From Actinomycetota bacterium (GTDB lineage: Bacteria; Actinomycetota; Actinomycetes; Actinomycetales; Microbacteriaceae), in contig JAIUPK010000004.1 in assembly GCA_020160915.1 (NCBI GenBank), positions 310,001-374,000 of the forward strand: 64,000 bases of DNA. Reading direction: 5' to 3'. Positions 8,416-17,516 of the stretch are shown piece by piece. Positions within the stretch are counted from its first letter, which is position 1. The number at the start of each line of letters is the position of its first letter. A program made the position numbers and the translations under genes. The notes under the pieces are model-generated. The model was not told the DNA's origin. It did no database searches and saw only the letters and a program-made list of their open reading frames with translations.

Positions 8416-10450
8416 AGTAGGAGGCGTTCTCTTCGCTCTCGTCACACCATGCGTGCAACTGGTCGACGGCGGCTTCGTGCTCCTCGGCGGTCTCGGAGAA
8501 GACCGTCTCGCCGGTGGCGAGGTTGATGGGCACGAAGAACAGCCACGGGCCGTCTGCCGGGTTCAAAGCAGCCTGGATCGCGAGGTCTCCGGGAAGCCCG
8601 ATCGGGCCGATCGGCAGACCGGGGTTCGCGTAGGTGTTGTACAGGTTGCTCGCATCCGCGCGCTCGTCATCCGTCGTCCAGACCGTGTGGAGGTTGCCTG
8701 TGCCGTACGCCACTGTCGCATCCGACTGCAGGTTGATTCCCTGGTCGAGGCGGTTCTGGAACACGCGAGCGATCTTGTAGAAGTCGTCCTGGTTGGAGCC
8801 GGCTTCACGTTGGATGATCGACGCGAGAGTGAGAACGGTGTGCCGGTCCTCGGGCGCGACGCCCGCGTCATCCAGGTGCTGGAACATGGTGTCGACCATC
8901 AGCTGGAGGATGTCCTGCGCCGTCTCGGAGCCGTCGAGCTCGTAGGTGGCCGGGAACAGGTAACCCTCCAGGCTTGGCTCCCCTGCGGGAACCCCGTACA
9001 CAGTCGGGTCGGCAGCGGCAGCCTGAACGTCGGCGAGCGGAATGCCCGTCGTTTCGGCGATGATCTCAAGCGCACTGGGCAACGTGGTGCCCTCAGTGAT
9101 GAGCAGTTTCGAGGTGACCTTGTTGGCCGGATCCAGCAGCGCGTCAAGCGCGGCCTGCGCACTCATCTGCTTCTGAAGCGCATAGTTGCCGGGCAGGAAG
9201 TTGACGTTGTCGGGCTGCGCGAGCAGCAGGTCGTAGAAGGCATCGAACGTCATCGTGACGCCGGCATCCTTCAGAGTGTTCGCGACGTCGGAACCGAGAT
9301 CGCCCGACTGGATGGTGACGATCGCCTCCTCGCCATTGCCTGCACCCTCGTAGTCGTTGGGCAACTCCCAGCCCAGGAACTCACGCACCTGGGTCTCGTA
9401 GTTGAGCCAGGCGTACGCGGCACCCCCACCGACCAGGCCCAGGACGATGACGATCGGAAGCGTGATCTTCAGCCACAACAGGTTGCGACGCTTCTTCGGC
9501 TGATCGGGACGCTGACGATCTCCACCGTCGCCGCCCGATCCGCCACCGAAACCGCCGCCCGAACCCGAGTTCGAGCCGCCGCCGCTGCCGCCGCCGAAGT
9601 CGAAGGGGAAGACGTCATCGGCTGTCGCGGCCGGGGGCACAGCTGCCGCCGGGGCAGGGCTTGCTAGCGAGGCGAAGAAGTCCACGGGCTCGGCGGCCGA
9701 GGGGACCGCTGCGGCGACCGGAGCGACTGCGGGCGTGAAGGCCGCGGGCGCCAGCTCCGCGGGTGTGATGCTGGCGGGCATGACGTTGGCCGATGCGGCG
9801 GCCACGCCGCCATTGGCCTCCCGTTCGCGCATTTCGCGTCGGGTGAGAGGTGCCGCCTCGGTCGCCGGTGCCGTCGCCGCAGCGACGGGCGCTGCGAATG
9901 CGGGCTGAGACGCCGGAGGAAGCGTGGGATGCTCCTGCGGTGCCGCAAACACGGCCGCGAAGGGATCAGCGCTCTGGGCAGGTGCGGGTGGCTCGACGAG
10001 AGGTGCAGGCGCTGCGGGCGCCGAATCAAATAGACCGGCGAACGGATCAGCGGGAGCCGCCTCCGGCTGCACAGGCCATCCGGGCGGCGTCGCTTGCTGC
10101 ACCGGAAGTGAGTCCTGCACAGGCGGCAAGCGCAGCGCAGGCTCAGCGTTCGCAAACGGCGCGTTCTGCACCGGAGGAGCGGGGAACGCGCTGGGCGCAG
10201 GCTGCTGCGCAGGCACGAAGAACTCGGGCGGGGCGCTCTGCTGTGTCGGCGTGACGGGCGCCTCCTGCTGTGCGGGCACGACGGGGCTGGGACCCGTGCT
10301 GAGACCACCGAACAGCGCGGCGAACGGGTCGTCGTCGCTCTGCACAGGTACGGAGCTCACCGGTTCAGGGTCGATCGAGTAGGGTCGCGTGGCCTCGGGC
10401 TGTGCGGGTTGCGGAGAGAACAGCTCGTCCCAGCTGGGTTCGTTGGCCAT
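8408..10450 (-). CDS. mltG: Endolytic murein transglycosylase MltG with long disordered cytoplasmic tail
   Basis: Cleaves nascent peptidoglycan strands at the outer face of the membrane. The 680-residue protein is about twice the usual size because a 320-residue Pro/Ala/Gln-rich tail precedes the single membrane helix (about 325-347). The catalytic YceG domain follows, with EGYLFPATY near 495-503, the catalytic Glu in IIQREAGS near 549, and YANPGLPIGPIGLPG. The tail has DPFAALF (41-47), DPFAGLF (135-141), DPFAAVF (162-168) and a weaker DFFASL (257-262), plus a glycine-rich linker at 286-309. It sits 2 bp after ruvX and overlaps aroE. Confidence 0.94.
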   Translation of the reverse strand: MANEPSWDELFSPQPAQPEATRPYSIDPEPVSSVPVQSDDDPFAALFGGLSTGPSPVVPAQQEAPVTPTQQSAPPEFFVPAQQPAPSAFPAPPVQNAPFANAEPALRLPPVQDSLPVQQATPPGWPVQPEAAPADPFAGLFDSAPAAPAPLVEPPAPAQSADPFAAVFAAPQEHPTLPPASQPAFAAPVAAATAPATEAAPLTRREMREREANGGVAAASANVMPASITPAELAPAAFTPAVAPVAAAVPSAAEPVDFFASLASPAPAAAVPPAATADDVFPFDFGGGSGGGSNSGSGGGFGGGSGGDGGDRQRPDQPKKRRNLLWLKITLPIVIVLGLVGGGAAYAWLNYETQVREFLGWELPNDYEGAGNGEEAIVTIQSGDLGSDVANTLKDAGVTMTFDAFYDLLLAQPDNVNFLPGNYALQKQMSAQAALDALLDPANKVTSKLLITEGTTLPSALEIIAETTGIPLADVQAAAADPTVYGVPAGEPSLEGYLFPATYELDGSETAQDILQLMVDTMFQHLDDAGVAPEDRHTVLTLASIIQREAGSNQDDFYKIARVFQNRLDQGINLQSDATVAYGTGNLHTVWTTDDERADASNLYNTYANPGLPIGPIGLPGDLAIQAALNPADGPWLFFVPINLATGETVFSETAEEHEAAVDQLHAWCDESEENASYCE

Positions 10451-10452
10451 TC

Positions 10453-10914
10453 TTAGAATCCTTCGTCCGGGTCAACGACGGCACCGGGCGCGGAGTCGGC
10501 CGAGCGCTCGAAGTCGAGGGCATGTTGCAAAATTATAACGGCGGCAACCTGATCAACGACCGAACGGGAGTTCTTCGCGTTTCGCCCGGATGCTCGCAGC
10601 GCAGCCGCGGCAGACACCGTCGACAGGCGCTCATCGACCAAGCGCACCGGTACAGCGCAGGCCGCGGACAACCGTCCGGCGAACTGCCTGGCATCTCCCG
10701 TCGACGCTGTCTCGCGGCCGGACAGGGCCAGCGGGAGACCAACGATGATCTCGAACGCGTCGATCTCGCCCACGAGCTCGCGGATCCGCGCCACATCGCC
10801 AGCTCCCCGCGGCACAGTCTCGACCGGGGTCGCGAGCATGCCGTGGAGGTCACTGCGCGCAACACCGATTCGGGCGGTGCCCACGTCAATACCGAGGCGC
10901 ACGCCCGGTCGCAT
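10453..10914 (-). CDS. ruvX: Putative pre-16S rRNA nuclease / Holliday junction resolvase-like RuvX
   Basis: YqgF-family RNase H fold; E. coli YqgF is linked to 16S rRNA 5' maturation. The 153-residue protein has LGIDVGTARIGVARSD at 7-22 (first catalytic Asp), IVGLPLALSG, and the RLVDERLSTVSA segment with the second acidic residues; the last Asp is in SVVDQVAAVIIL. It lies between alaS (gap 3 bp) and mltG (gap 2 bp), the usual alaS-ruvX-mltG order. Confidence 0.93.
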   Translation of the reverse strand: MRPGVRLGIDVGTARIGVARSDLHGMLATPVETVPRGAGDVARIRELVGEIDAFEIIVGLPLALSGRETASTGDARQFAGRLSAACAVPVRLVDERLSTVSAAAALRASGRNAKNSRSVVDQVAAVIILQHALDFERSADSAPGAVVDPDEGF

Positions 10915-10917
10915 GGC

Positions 10918-13572
10918 CTAGGACCCGATTGACGCGGCGATGGCTTCGAGCGCTGCGGGAATGGCGGCGACATCCGCGCCACCGCCCTGGGCGAGGTCGT
11001 CCTTGCCGCCGCCGCCACCGCCGAGGATTCCGGCGGCAAGCTTGGCCAATGCTCCGGCCTTCATGCCCGCTGACCGCGAAGCGTCGTTGGTCGCCACGAT
11101 GACGGCCGGCTTTCCCGCGACATCCGCCGCGAGGGCCACGACCGACGCCGCCGAGCCGAGCCGCTCGCGCACGCTGGTCACCAGGCTTCGCAGGTCGTCG
11201 CCGGTGGCTACCTCGCCGACGTTCTCAGCAACAACCGTCACTGCGCCAACCGGGTGAGCTGTTGCGACGAGTGCGGGCACCCGCTGGGCGAGTTGACCTG
11301 CCTCGTACTGCGCGATCTTGCGTTCGGCGGCCTTCAAGTTCGCCATCAGCTCGGCGATGCGATCCGGAAGCTGCTCCCGCGGAGTCTTCAGCGTGCCGGT
11401 CAGCTGCGAGACGATTGCCCGCTCCGTTGCCAGATCGCGGAAAGCCTCGATTCCGACCAGCGACTCGATGCGTCGGTTGGTCGAACCGACGCTCGACTCC
11501 CCCACCAGATTGATGAGCCCGATCTCCGACGAGCGCGTCACATGCGTGCCCGCGCACAGTTCGAGCGACCACGGGCCACCGATCTCGACGACCCGCACCG
11601 TCTCCCCGTACTTCTCGCCGAACAACGCCATGGCTCCCAGAGCCTTCGCCTCGTCGAGCGGCAGGATGCGGGTCTGCACCTCGAGGTTGTCGCGCACGGC
11701 GTTGTTGGCGACCTCCTCGATCTCGGTCTTGGTCGCGTGCGAGAGCGCCTGATTCCAGGAGAAGTCGAGGCGCATGTAGCCGGCCTTGTTGTACGAGCCC
11801 GACTGGTGCGCCTCCGGTCCGAGAATCTGCCGAAGAGCAGCGTGGATGAGGTGGGTCGCGGAGTGTGCCTGCGTCGCGCCGCGGCGCCACTCCGGGTCCA
11901 CCACCGTGGTAGCGGCATCGCCGACCCCGACCTCACCCGAGGTCACCTGCACCTTGTGACTCACCAGCCCCTTGACCGGTCGTTGCACATCGAGCACCTC
12001 GAGCTCGAAACCGGTGCCCACGATGGTGCCGGCGTCGGCCTCCTGGCCACCGGACTCCGGGTAGAGCGAGGTCTCGGCAAGGATCACCTCGGCGATGTCG
12101 CCGGCAGAAGCGCTCGTCACCGACGCGCCATCGACGATAAGCCCGAGGATCATGCTCTCGGTCGTCAGGTAGTCATAGCCGGTGAAGACGGTCTCGCCCT
12201 GCGCACGGAACGCGCTGTAGACCGAGAGGTCGGCGAGGTGCTGCTTCTTCGACTTCGCGTCGGCCTTGGCGATGGTGCGCTGGTGCAGCATGAGGGAATC
12301 GAACGCGTCGCGATCGACCGTCAGACCGGCGTCCTCGGCGATCTCGAGAGTCAGGTCGATCGGGAAGCCGTAGGTGTCGTGCAGGAGGAACGCCGTGTCG
12401 CTCGGCAGCTGAGTCGAACCAGCCTGCTGCGTGCGCGTCACCGCCAGGTCGAGGATGCTCGTGCCACTGGCCAGCGTGCGAAGGAAGGTCTCCTCCTCCG
12501 CGAGAGCCAGCCGCGAGATCCGGTCGTAGTCGGCGGACACCTCGGGGTACTGCACCTTCATCGCGTCGCGTGACGCGGGGAACAGCTCGCCGAAGGTCGG
12601 CTCTTCCACACCGAGAAGACGCATGGCGCGCACGCTGCGACGCAGCAGGCGACGCAGGATGTAGCCGCGACCCTCGTTGCTCGGGGCAACTCCGTCAGAC
12701 ATCAGCATCAGGCTGGAGCGCACGTGGTCGGCGATCACGCGCATCCGCACGTCGTCATCGTGGTTGGCGCCGTACTTGCGCTTCGACAGTTCGGCCGCCT
12801 TGTCGAGCACCGGACGCACCTGGTCGATCTCATACATGTTCTCGACGCCCTGCTTGATGAAGGCGACGCGCTCCATGCCCATACCGGTGTCGATGTTCTT
12901 CTTCGGCAGCTCGCCGAGGATCTCGAAGTTCTTACCTGCACCCTCGCCGCGCAGGTACTGCATGAAGACGAGGTTCCAGATCTCGACGTAGCGGTCGTCG
13001 TCGGTCGCCGGCCCCCCGTCGATGCCGTACGCCGGGCCGCGGTCGAAGAAGATCTCCGAGCAGGGGCCGGCCGGTCCCGGCTGCCCGGTCGACCAGTAGT
13101 TCGTGTCCATGTCGAGTCGCTGGATGCGCTCGTCGGGGAGCCCAGCGGTCTTCTTCCAGAAGTTCACGGCATCGTCGTCGTCCTTGTAGACCGTGACCCA
13201 GAGATCCTTCTCGTCGAAGCCCAGACCGCCATCGCTCTCATTGCTGGTGAGCAGCTCCCACGCGTACTCGATCGCCTGCTCCTTGAAGTAGTCGCCGAAG
13301 GAGAAGTTGCCGTTCATCTGGAAGAACGTTCCGTGGCGCGGAGTCTTGCCGACCTCCTCGATGTCGAGGGTGCGGATGCACTTCTGCACGCTGGTCGCCC
13401 GGGGATACGGCGGCGGCACGAGGCCCGTCAGGTACGGAACGAACGGCACCATGCCGGCCACGGTGAACAGCAGCGTCGGGTCGTCGCTGACCAGCGATGC
13501 CGACGGCACGATGGTGTGCCCCCGGTCGCCGAAGAAGTTCAGCCAACGGTTCTGGATGTCTGCGGTCTGCAT
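10918..13572 (-). CDS. alaS: Alanyl-tRNA synthetase
   Basis: 884 residues, full length. N-terminal class II core begins MQTADIQNRWLNFF and contains HGTFFQMNGNFSFGDYFK. The editing domain has HSATHLIHAAL and CAGTHV (Zn ligands), which clears mischarged Ser/Gly. The C-terminal part has a heptad-like segment (RIAELMANLKAAERKIAQYE) and the glycine-rich GGGGGGKDDLAQGGG signature of the C-Ala domain. First of the alaS-ruvX-mltG set, preceded by two small membrane protein genes. Confidence 0.98.
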   Translation of the reverse strand: MQTADIQNRWLNFFGDRGHTIVPSASLVSDDPTLLFTVAGMVPFVPYLTGLVPPPYPRATSVQKCIRTLDIEEVGKTPRHGTFFQMNGNFSFGDYFKEQAIEYAWELLTSNESDGGLGFDEKDLWVTVYKDDDDAVNFWKKTAGLPDERIQRLDMDTNYWSTGQPGPAGPCSEIFFDRGPAYGIDGGPATDDDRYVEIWNLVFMQYLRGEGAGKNFEILGELPKKNIDTGMGMERVAFIKQGVENMYEIDQVRPVLDKAAELSKRKYGANHDDDVRMRVIADHVRSSLMLMSDGVAPSNEGRGYILRRLLRRSVRAMRLLGVEEPTFGELFPASRDAMKVQYPEVSADYDRISRLALAEEETFLRTLASGTSILDLAVTRTQQAGSTQLPSDTAFLLHDTYGFPIDLTLEIAEDAGLTVDRDAFDSLMLHQRTIAKADAKSKKQHLADLSVYSAFRAQGETVFTGYDYLTTESMILGLIVDGASVTSASAGDIAEVILAETSLYPESGGQEADAGTIVGTGFELEVLDVQRPVKGLVSHKVQVTSGEVGVGDAATTVVDPEWRRGATQAHSATHLIHAALRQILGPEAHQSGSYNKAGYMRLDFSWNQALSHATKTEIEEVANNAVRDNLEVQTRILPLDEAKALGAMALFGEKYGETVRVVEIGGPWSLELCAGTHVTRSSEIGLINLVGESSVGSTNRRIESLVGIEAFRDLATERAIVSQLTGTLKTPREQLPDRIAELMANLKAAERKIAQYEAGQLAQRVPALVATAHPVGAVTVVAENVGEVATGDDLRSLVTSVRERLGSAASVVALAADVAGKPAVIVATNDASRSAGMKAGALAKLAAGILGGGGGGKDDLAQGGGADVAAIPAALEAIAASIGS

Positions 13573-13651
13573 GTGTGTGAAGGTCCCGGGTCGAAATGTG
13601 GATGCGCCCGGGAACTCCCGGTGGTCGATCGGCCGCGTACGGCTCCGAGAC

Positions 13652-13879
13652 CTACTTGACGCGCTTGGAGAGGTCGGCGATGACGTCCTCGGCCTCGGCG
13701 ACGGCCGCCCTGAGCTCCGCCTCGCGGGCCTTGTAGCCGTCGATCACGGCGCTGCCGAACTCACGTGCCTTGGTGTCCACGTCTTCGAAGAACCTCTGGC
13801 CCTCGGGGGTCTTGGCGACCTGGTGCGCGACGATGAAACCGGCTGCAACACCGACGGCCAGCAGGATGATGCTCTTCAT
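13652..13879 (-). CDS. Small membrane-anchored protein of unknown function
   Basis: 75 residues: one N-terminal membrane helix at about 3-21 and then a charged, probably helical region with Glu/Arg spacing suggestive of a coiled coil (AELRAAVAEAEDVIADLSKRVK). No known domain recognised. A GAAGGAGCTTGTC ribosome binding region precedes the ATG. Small genes like this are found with a DUF948 gene between rpsD and alaS in related actinobacteria, so a partner role with the upstream protein is possible but unproven. Confidence 0.8.
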   Translation of the reverse strand: MKSIILLAVGVAAGFIVAHQVAKTPEGQRFFEDVDTKAREFGSAVIDGYKAREAELRAAVAEAEDVIADLSKRVK

Positions 13880-13918
13880 GACAAGCTCCTTCGGAATACG
13901 GACGACGACAGGTCAAGC

Positions 13919-14296
13919 TTACTTCTTCGGGGGCGCTGACTTCCGGGCGGAGCGGGTGCCCACGATGGCCGCCCTGACGCCGGCGCTGAAGCCCGCGATC
14001 TTGATGAGCGGTCCACCGATTGTCGCAGCGAAGAGCGCGACCAGGGCGGACACGTTGCCTGTCACCTCCTCGACGCTCGAGGTGATGCTGTCCACACGCA
14101 CCAACTGCTTGTTGGTCTCGCTGATGGTCGTCGTCGCCTCCTCCAGCAGAGGAGTGATGTTCTCGCTCACTCCGCGGATGGCCGCGCTCGTCTCGTCGAA
14201 GACTCGGCCCAGCTTCAGCAACGGCACGGCGAGAAGCCCCACGAGCACCGCGAAGATGCCGGCGGCTAGGAGCCCTGCAATGTCTCCACCCGACAT
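13919..14296 (-). CDS. DUF948 domain membrane protein
   Basis: 125 residues from ATG 14296, chosen because GGGAGGAAATC lies just upstream; an in-frame ATG at 14329 is less well placed. One membrane helix at about 6-28, then a long amphipathic helix region (LKLGRVFDETSAAIRGVSENITPLLEEATTTI...) typical of DUF948, and a second hydrophobic stretch near 82-95. The C-terminus is basic (RSARKSAPPKK). Function unknown; methyl-accepting-like helix packing suggests a scaffold. It lies 93 bp after rpsD. Confidence 0.83.
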   Translation of the reverse strand: MSGGDIAGLLAAGIFAVLVGLLAVPLLKLGRVFDETSAAIRGVSENITPLLEEATTTISETNKQLVRVDSITSSVEEVTGNVSALVALFAATIGGPLIKIAGFSAGVRAAIVGTRSARKSAPPKK

Positions 14297-14371
14297 GATT
14301 TCCTCCCGAAGACGACGAAAGCGGGCCACCTTCCGGTGACCCGCTTCCAGAGTAGTGCGGCGATCGATCGG

Positions 14372-14392
14372 TGATCGAGCCTGTCGAGATCA
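14372..14392. repeat. Short palindromic repeat that contains the rpsD stop codon
   Basis: The sequence reads as TGATC arms around GAG-CCTGT-CGA on the plus strand. GTCGAGCCTGTCGAGAC-type elements are frequent between genes in this bacterial family. On the minus strand the arm supplies the TGA (14392-14390) that ends rpsD. Confidence 0.55.
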
Positions 14393-15019
14393 GCGAGCCG
14401 CGTAGTACTCGACGACCAGCTGCACGTCACAGGTCACGGGGACCTCGGCGCGCTTCGGGCGGCGAACCAGACGAGCGTGCAGCTTGTCGAGCTCGACCTC
14501 GAGGTAGCCCGGGGTCTTCGGCAGGACGTCGACGTGGCCACCGGCAGCGGCGACCTGGAAGATGTCCATTCCCTCGCTGCGCGGCTTCACGTGCACGAGC
14601 TGTCCCGGCTTGACGCGGAACGACGGACGGTCGACGAGCTGGCCATCGACGAGGATGTGGCGGTGCACGACCATCTGGCGGGCCTGAGCCGTGGTGCGGG
14701 CGATAGCCGAACGCACAAGGATCGCGTCGAGTCGCATCTCGAGCTGCTCAACCAGGTTCTCACCGGTCAGGCCAGCGGCCTTGCGGGCCTCCTCGAACTG
14801 AATCTTCAGCTGAGCCTCGCGGATGCCGTACTGGGCACGCAGGCGCTGCTTCTCGCGCAGACGGACGGCGTAGTCGCTGTCCTGCTTGCGCTTGGTACGG
14901 CCGTGCTCGCCGGGAGCATACGGGCGCTTCTCAAGGTACTTTGCCGCCTTCGGCGTGAGGGCGATGCCCAGCGCGCGCGACAGGCGGGTCTTGCTACGAG
15001 TGCGTGACTTGGTAGACAC
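14390..15019 (-). CDS. rpsD: 30S ribosomal protein S4
   Basis: Primary 16S rRNA binder in small-subunit assembly. 209 residues from GTG 15019 (STKSRTRSKTRLSRALG...), chosen over the longer frame to 15142 because AAAAGGACACC lies just upstream and the N-terminus matches S4. S4 RNA-binding motif at MRLDAILVRSAIARTTAQARQMVVHRHILVDG. The N-terminal zinc-cysteine cluster is absent, so this is the zinc-independent form. The stop lies inside a palindromic repeat. As usual for many actinobacteria, one rpsD copy stands apart from the main ribosomal operons. Confidence 0.96.
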   Translation of the reverse strand: MSTKSRTRSKTRLSRALGIALTPKAAKYLEKRPYAPGEHGRTKRKQDSDYAVRLREKQRLRAQYGIREAQLKIQFEEARKAAGLTGENLVEQLEMRLDAILVRSAIARTTAQARQMVVHRHILVDGQLVDRPSFRVKPGQLVHVKPRSEGMDIFQVAAAGGHVDVLPKTPGYLEVELDKLHARLVRRPKRAEVPVTCDVQLVVEYYAAR

Positions 15020-15209
15020 GGTGTCCTTTTCTGTGAGTTCTTGCGGGGCAACCGGTGGTTCGCGCACACGCGTGGACGCGCAACAACAGTCCGGTGAAAT
15101 CAGAGGGATGGTCCGTGGAGCTCGGTCGGCTACAGACCGCATGCTCCTCAGCCAGTGATTCCGTTGCAGCCGCGCTCAGGAAATCAGGCTTTGGACGGGT
15201 CAAATACTA
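15020..15209 (-). other. rpsD leader region, no gene seen
   Basis: 190 bp between rarA and rpsD. TAGTAT at 15209-15204 is a weak -10 candidate immediately after the rarA stop. S4 leaders in other bacteria bind S4 for autoregulation, but I could not fold a convincing structure by eye. Confidence 0.3.
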
Positions 15210-16541
15210 TCATCCGCCGCGGATTATCGCGCGCAGCTTATCCAACCGGGCCGCTACGTCCCGCTCATTGCCGTGCCCGCTCGGGTGGTAGTACTCGGTA
15301 CCCAGGAGTTCGTCCGGAAGATACTGCTGCGCGACCACACCGATATCGGAGTCGTGGGAGTACTGGTATCCCTTGCCGTGCCCGAGGCGTTTCGCCCCCG
15401 GGTAGTGGGCGTCGCGGAGGTGCTTGGGCACGCGACCGATGCGGCCGGCGCGAACGTCGGCGATCGCGGCATCCAGAGCCATGTAGGCGGCGTTCGACTT
15501 CGGCGCTGTCGCGAGGTACACGACGGCCCCGGCAAGAGGGATGCGTCCCTCCGGCATGCCGATGAGCTGCACGGCATCGGCGGCGGCCATCGCGACCAGT
15601 AGGGCCTGTGGGTCAGCGATACCGATGTCCTCGGCCGCAGAGATGATGATGCGCCGAGCGATGAAGCGCGGGTCCTCCCCCGCCTCGATCATGCGCGCCA
15701 GATAGTGCAGGGCCGCATCGACGTCAGAGCCGCGTACCGACTTGATGAACGCGCTGATCACGTCGTAGTGCTCATCGCCCTGGCGGTCGTAGCGCAGCAG
15801 GGCGCGGTCGACCGCCACCGACACGATCTCAGTGGTCACCAGCGGTGGGTTGTCGCGATCAGCGGATGCGGCAGCCGCGAGGGCAGACGCCTCCAGGGCC
15901 GTCAGCGCCCTGCGAGCGTCACCCGACGACAGGCGGATGATGGCGGCGCGTGCATCCGCCTCCAACTCGATTGCTCCTGCGAGGCCTCGCGCGTCGGAGA
16001 CCGCCCGATCGATGACCACCCCCAGATCGTCGTCACTGAGGGGTTCCAGCGTGAGCAGCAGTGATCGGGAGAGCAGCGGCGCGATCACCGAGAACGACGG
16101 GTTCTCCGTCGTGGCCGCGATCAGAATGACCCAGCCGTTCTCAACGCCGGGCAGCAGCGCGTCCTGCTGGGCCTTGGTGAAGCGATGGATCTCGTCGAGG
16201 AACAGCACGGTGGTCAGTCCGTAGAGGTCACGGCTCGACAGGGCCTCCTCCATCACCTGACGCACATCCCGAACACCGGCCGTCACAGCGGAGAGCTCGA
16301 CGAACTTGCGGCCCGAGGTGTGCGCGATCGCCTTGGCGAGTGTGGTCTTGCCCGTGCCGGGTGGCCCCCAGAGGATGATCGACACGGATCCCTGCTCACC
16401 GCTGCCCTCGCTGGCGAGGCTGACGAGAGGTGAGCCCGGGGTCAGTAGGTGCCGCTGACCGGCGATCTCGTCGAGTCGAGTGGGGCGCATCCGCACCGCG
16501 AGCGGGGTTGCCCCGCCACGCAGTCCGGTCTGTGCGTTCAT
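15210..16541 (-). CDS. rarA: Replication-associated recombination protein RarA (MgsA) AAA+ ATPase
   Basis: Clamp-loader-like ATPase acting at stalled replication forks. 443 residues. Walker [10 protein letters not shown] and Walker [11 protein letters not shown] are clear, with sensor ATTENPSF and arginine finger region [13 protein letters not shown]. The C-terminal RarA domain has [23 protein letters not shown] and [24 protein letters not shown] 16541 is chosen: upstream frame lacks a ribosome binding site, and a -10 box lies 7 nt before this ATG, predicting a leaderless mRNA. Confidence 0.95.
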   Translation of the reverse strand: MNAQTGLRGGATPLAVRMRPTRLDEIAGQRHLLTPGSPLVSLASEGSGEQGSVSIILWGPPGTGKTTLAKAIAHTSGRKFVELSAVTAGVRDVRQVMEEALSSRDLYGLTTVLFLDEIHRFTKAQQDALLPGVENGWVILIAATTENPSFSVIAPLLSRSLLLTLEPLSDDDLGVVIDRAVSDARGLAGAIELEADARAAIIRLSSGDARRALTALEASALAAAASADRDNPPLVTTEIVSVAVDRALLRYDRQGDEHYDVISAFIKSVRGSDVDAALHYLARMIEAGEDPRFIARRIIISAAEDIGIADPQALLVAMAAADAVQLIGMPEGRIPLAGAVVYLATAPKSNAAYMALDAAIADVRAGRIGRVPKHLRDAHYPGAKRLGHGKGYQYSHDSDIGVVAQQYLPDELLGTEYYHPSGHGNERDVAARLDKLRAIIRGG

Positions 16542-16548
16542 AGCGGCA

Positions 16549-16554
16549 ATGCTA
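16549..16554 (-). promoter_or_regulatory. Predicted leaderless promoter of rarA
   Basis: TAGCAT on the minus strand ends 7 nt before the rarA ATG; no Shine-Dalgarno sequence is present. Confidence 0.45.
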
Positions 16555-16636
16555 GCCGCGGCCACCGGCGGCACCATGCGGCCCGACTGTCGTAAAGTTA
16601 CTCGACCCCCAAGCATCGTCCCGAAGGAGATCATCC

Positions 16637-17428
16637 GTGGCTGCGAGCAAGAACACCGAGCGTGAGGCACGCGAGGCACGCGAACGCCTGCGCCGCTACA
16701 ACGCCCGGCAGGCCGTGCACGACAACCAGCTCAAGCGCCGCAAGCGCGACAACTGGTACGCAGTCGGCGTCCTTGTCATCGTCGCATCCGCGGCCGCCGT
16801 GCTCCAGATCTTCTACTTCAACGGTGGCCCTGGAACCCCCACTCCCGTTCCCTCGGCGAGCGAGACCGCTCCCCCGGCGACGGGCCAGAACGTGGGCGAC
16901 GTGCCCGACCCGGGCTTCGCGCAGGGCAAGACCTACACCGGCACCTTGGGACTCAACGACATCGAACTCGGGATCACCCTCGACGGTGCCCTGGCACCCC
17001 AGGCCGTCTCGAGCATCCTCGCCGACTCGCTGACGGGCTACTACGTCGGCAAGACCTGTCACAGACTGGTCGTCGGTTCCAGCGCCGGACTTCTTCAGTG
17101 CGGATCTCTCGATGGCACCGGCGCCACCGACCCGTCGTACAGCTTCGGCCCGATCGAGAACGCCCCGGCCGATGGAATCTACTCGGCCGGCACCATTGCG
17201 ATGGCGCGTGCGGCGGGAGACGCCTACAGCAATGGTCGTCAGTTCTTCATCGTGTTCCAGGACTCGACGCTGCCCAATGATGCTGCAGGGGGCTACACGG
17301 TCGTCGGCAGTGTCACGAGCGGCCTCGACAGCCTGATGGCCCAGATCGCCAACGCCGGAACGGCCGACGGTTCGACCGATGGCACGCCTCTGGTCGCGAC
17401 CACGATCACGAGCCTCACGATCCAGTAA
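16637..17428 (+). CDS. Membrane-anchored cyclophilin-type peptidyl-prolyl isomerase
   Basis: 263 residues from GTG 16637, with AAGGAGA 8 nt upstream. A basic, probably helical cytoplasmic start ([18 protein letters not shown]) is followed by a membrane helix at about 40-60 and a Pro/Ala/Thr linker. The cyclophilin domain begins near 98 ([20 protein letters not shown]) and has [23 protein letters not shown]. The catalytic Arg expected in FHRvi is altered: [18 protein letters not shown] keeps HR. Proline isomerisation outside the membrane is likely; divergent from rarA. Confidence 0.9.
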   Translation: MAASKNTEREAREARERLRRYNARQAVHDNQLKRRKRDNWYAVGVLVIVASAAAVLQIFYFNGGPGTPTPVPSASETAPPATGQNVGDVPDPGFAQGKTYTGTLGLNDIELGITLDGALAPQAVSSILADSLTGYYVGKTCHRLVVGSSAGLLQCGSLDGTGATDPSYSFGPIENAPADGIYSAGTIAMARAAGDAYSNGRQFFIVFQDSTLPNDAAGGYTVVGSVTSGLDSLMAQIANAGTADGSTDGTPLVATTITSLTIQ

Positions 17429-17516
17429 CGCAGTCGGAGGCCCGGGCCGCTTGCCATAAGCTGGTGAACGCCCGCTGGGCTAGGTAGCAGACATCCTTTC
17501 GAGCAAGGTGAATCAC

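Noticed and set aside
8415-8445. ATG at 8445 as the aroE start
   Set aside because: It would lie 38 bp inside mltG; GTG 8415 reproduces the GTGAGTGA overlap seen at aroC-aroK and gives the normal N-terminus.
15200-15209. TAGTAT and TTGACC as a confident rpsD promoter
   Set aside because: No matched -35/-10 pair at proper spacing could be found; kept only as a weak candidate.
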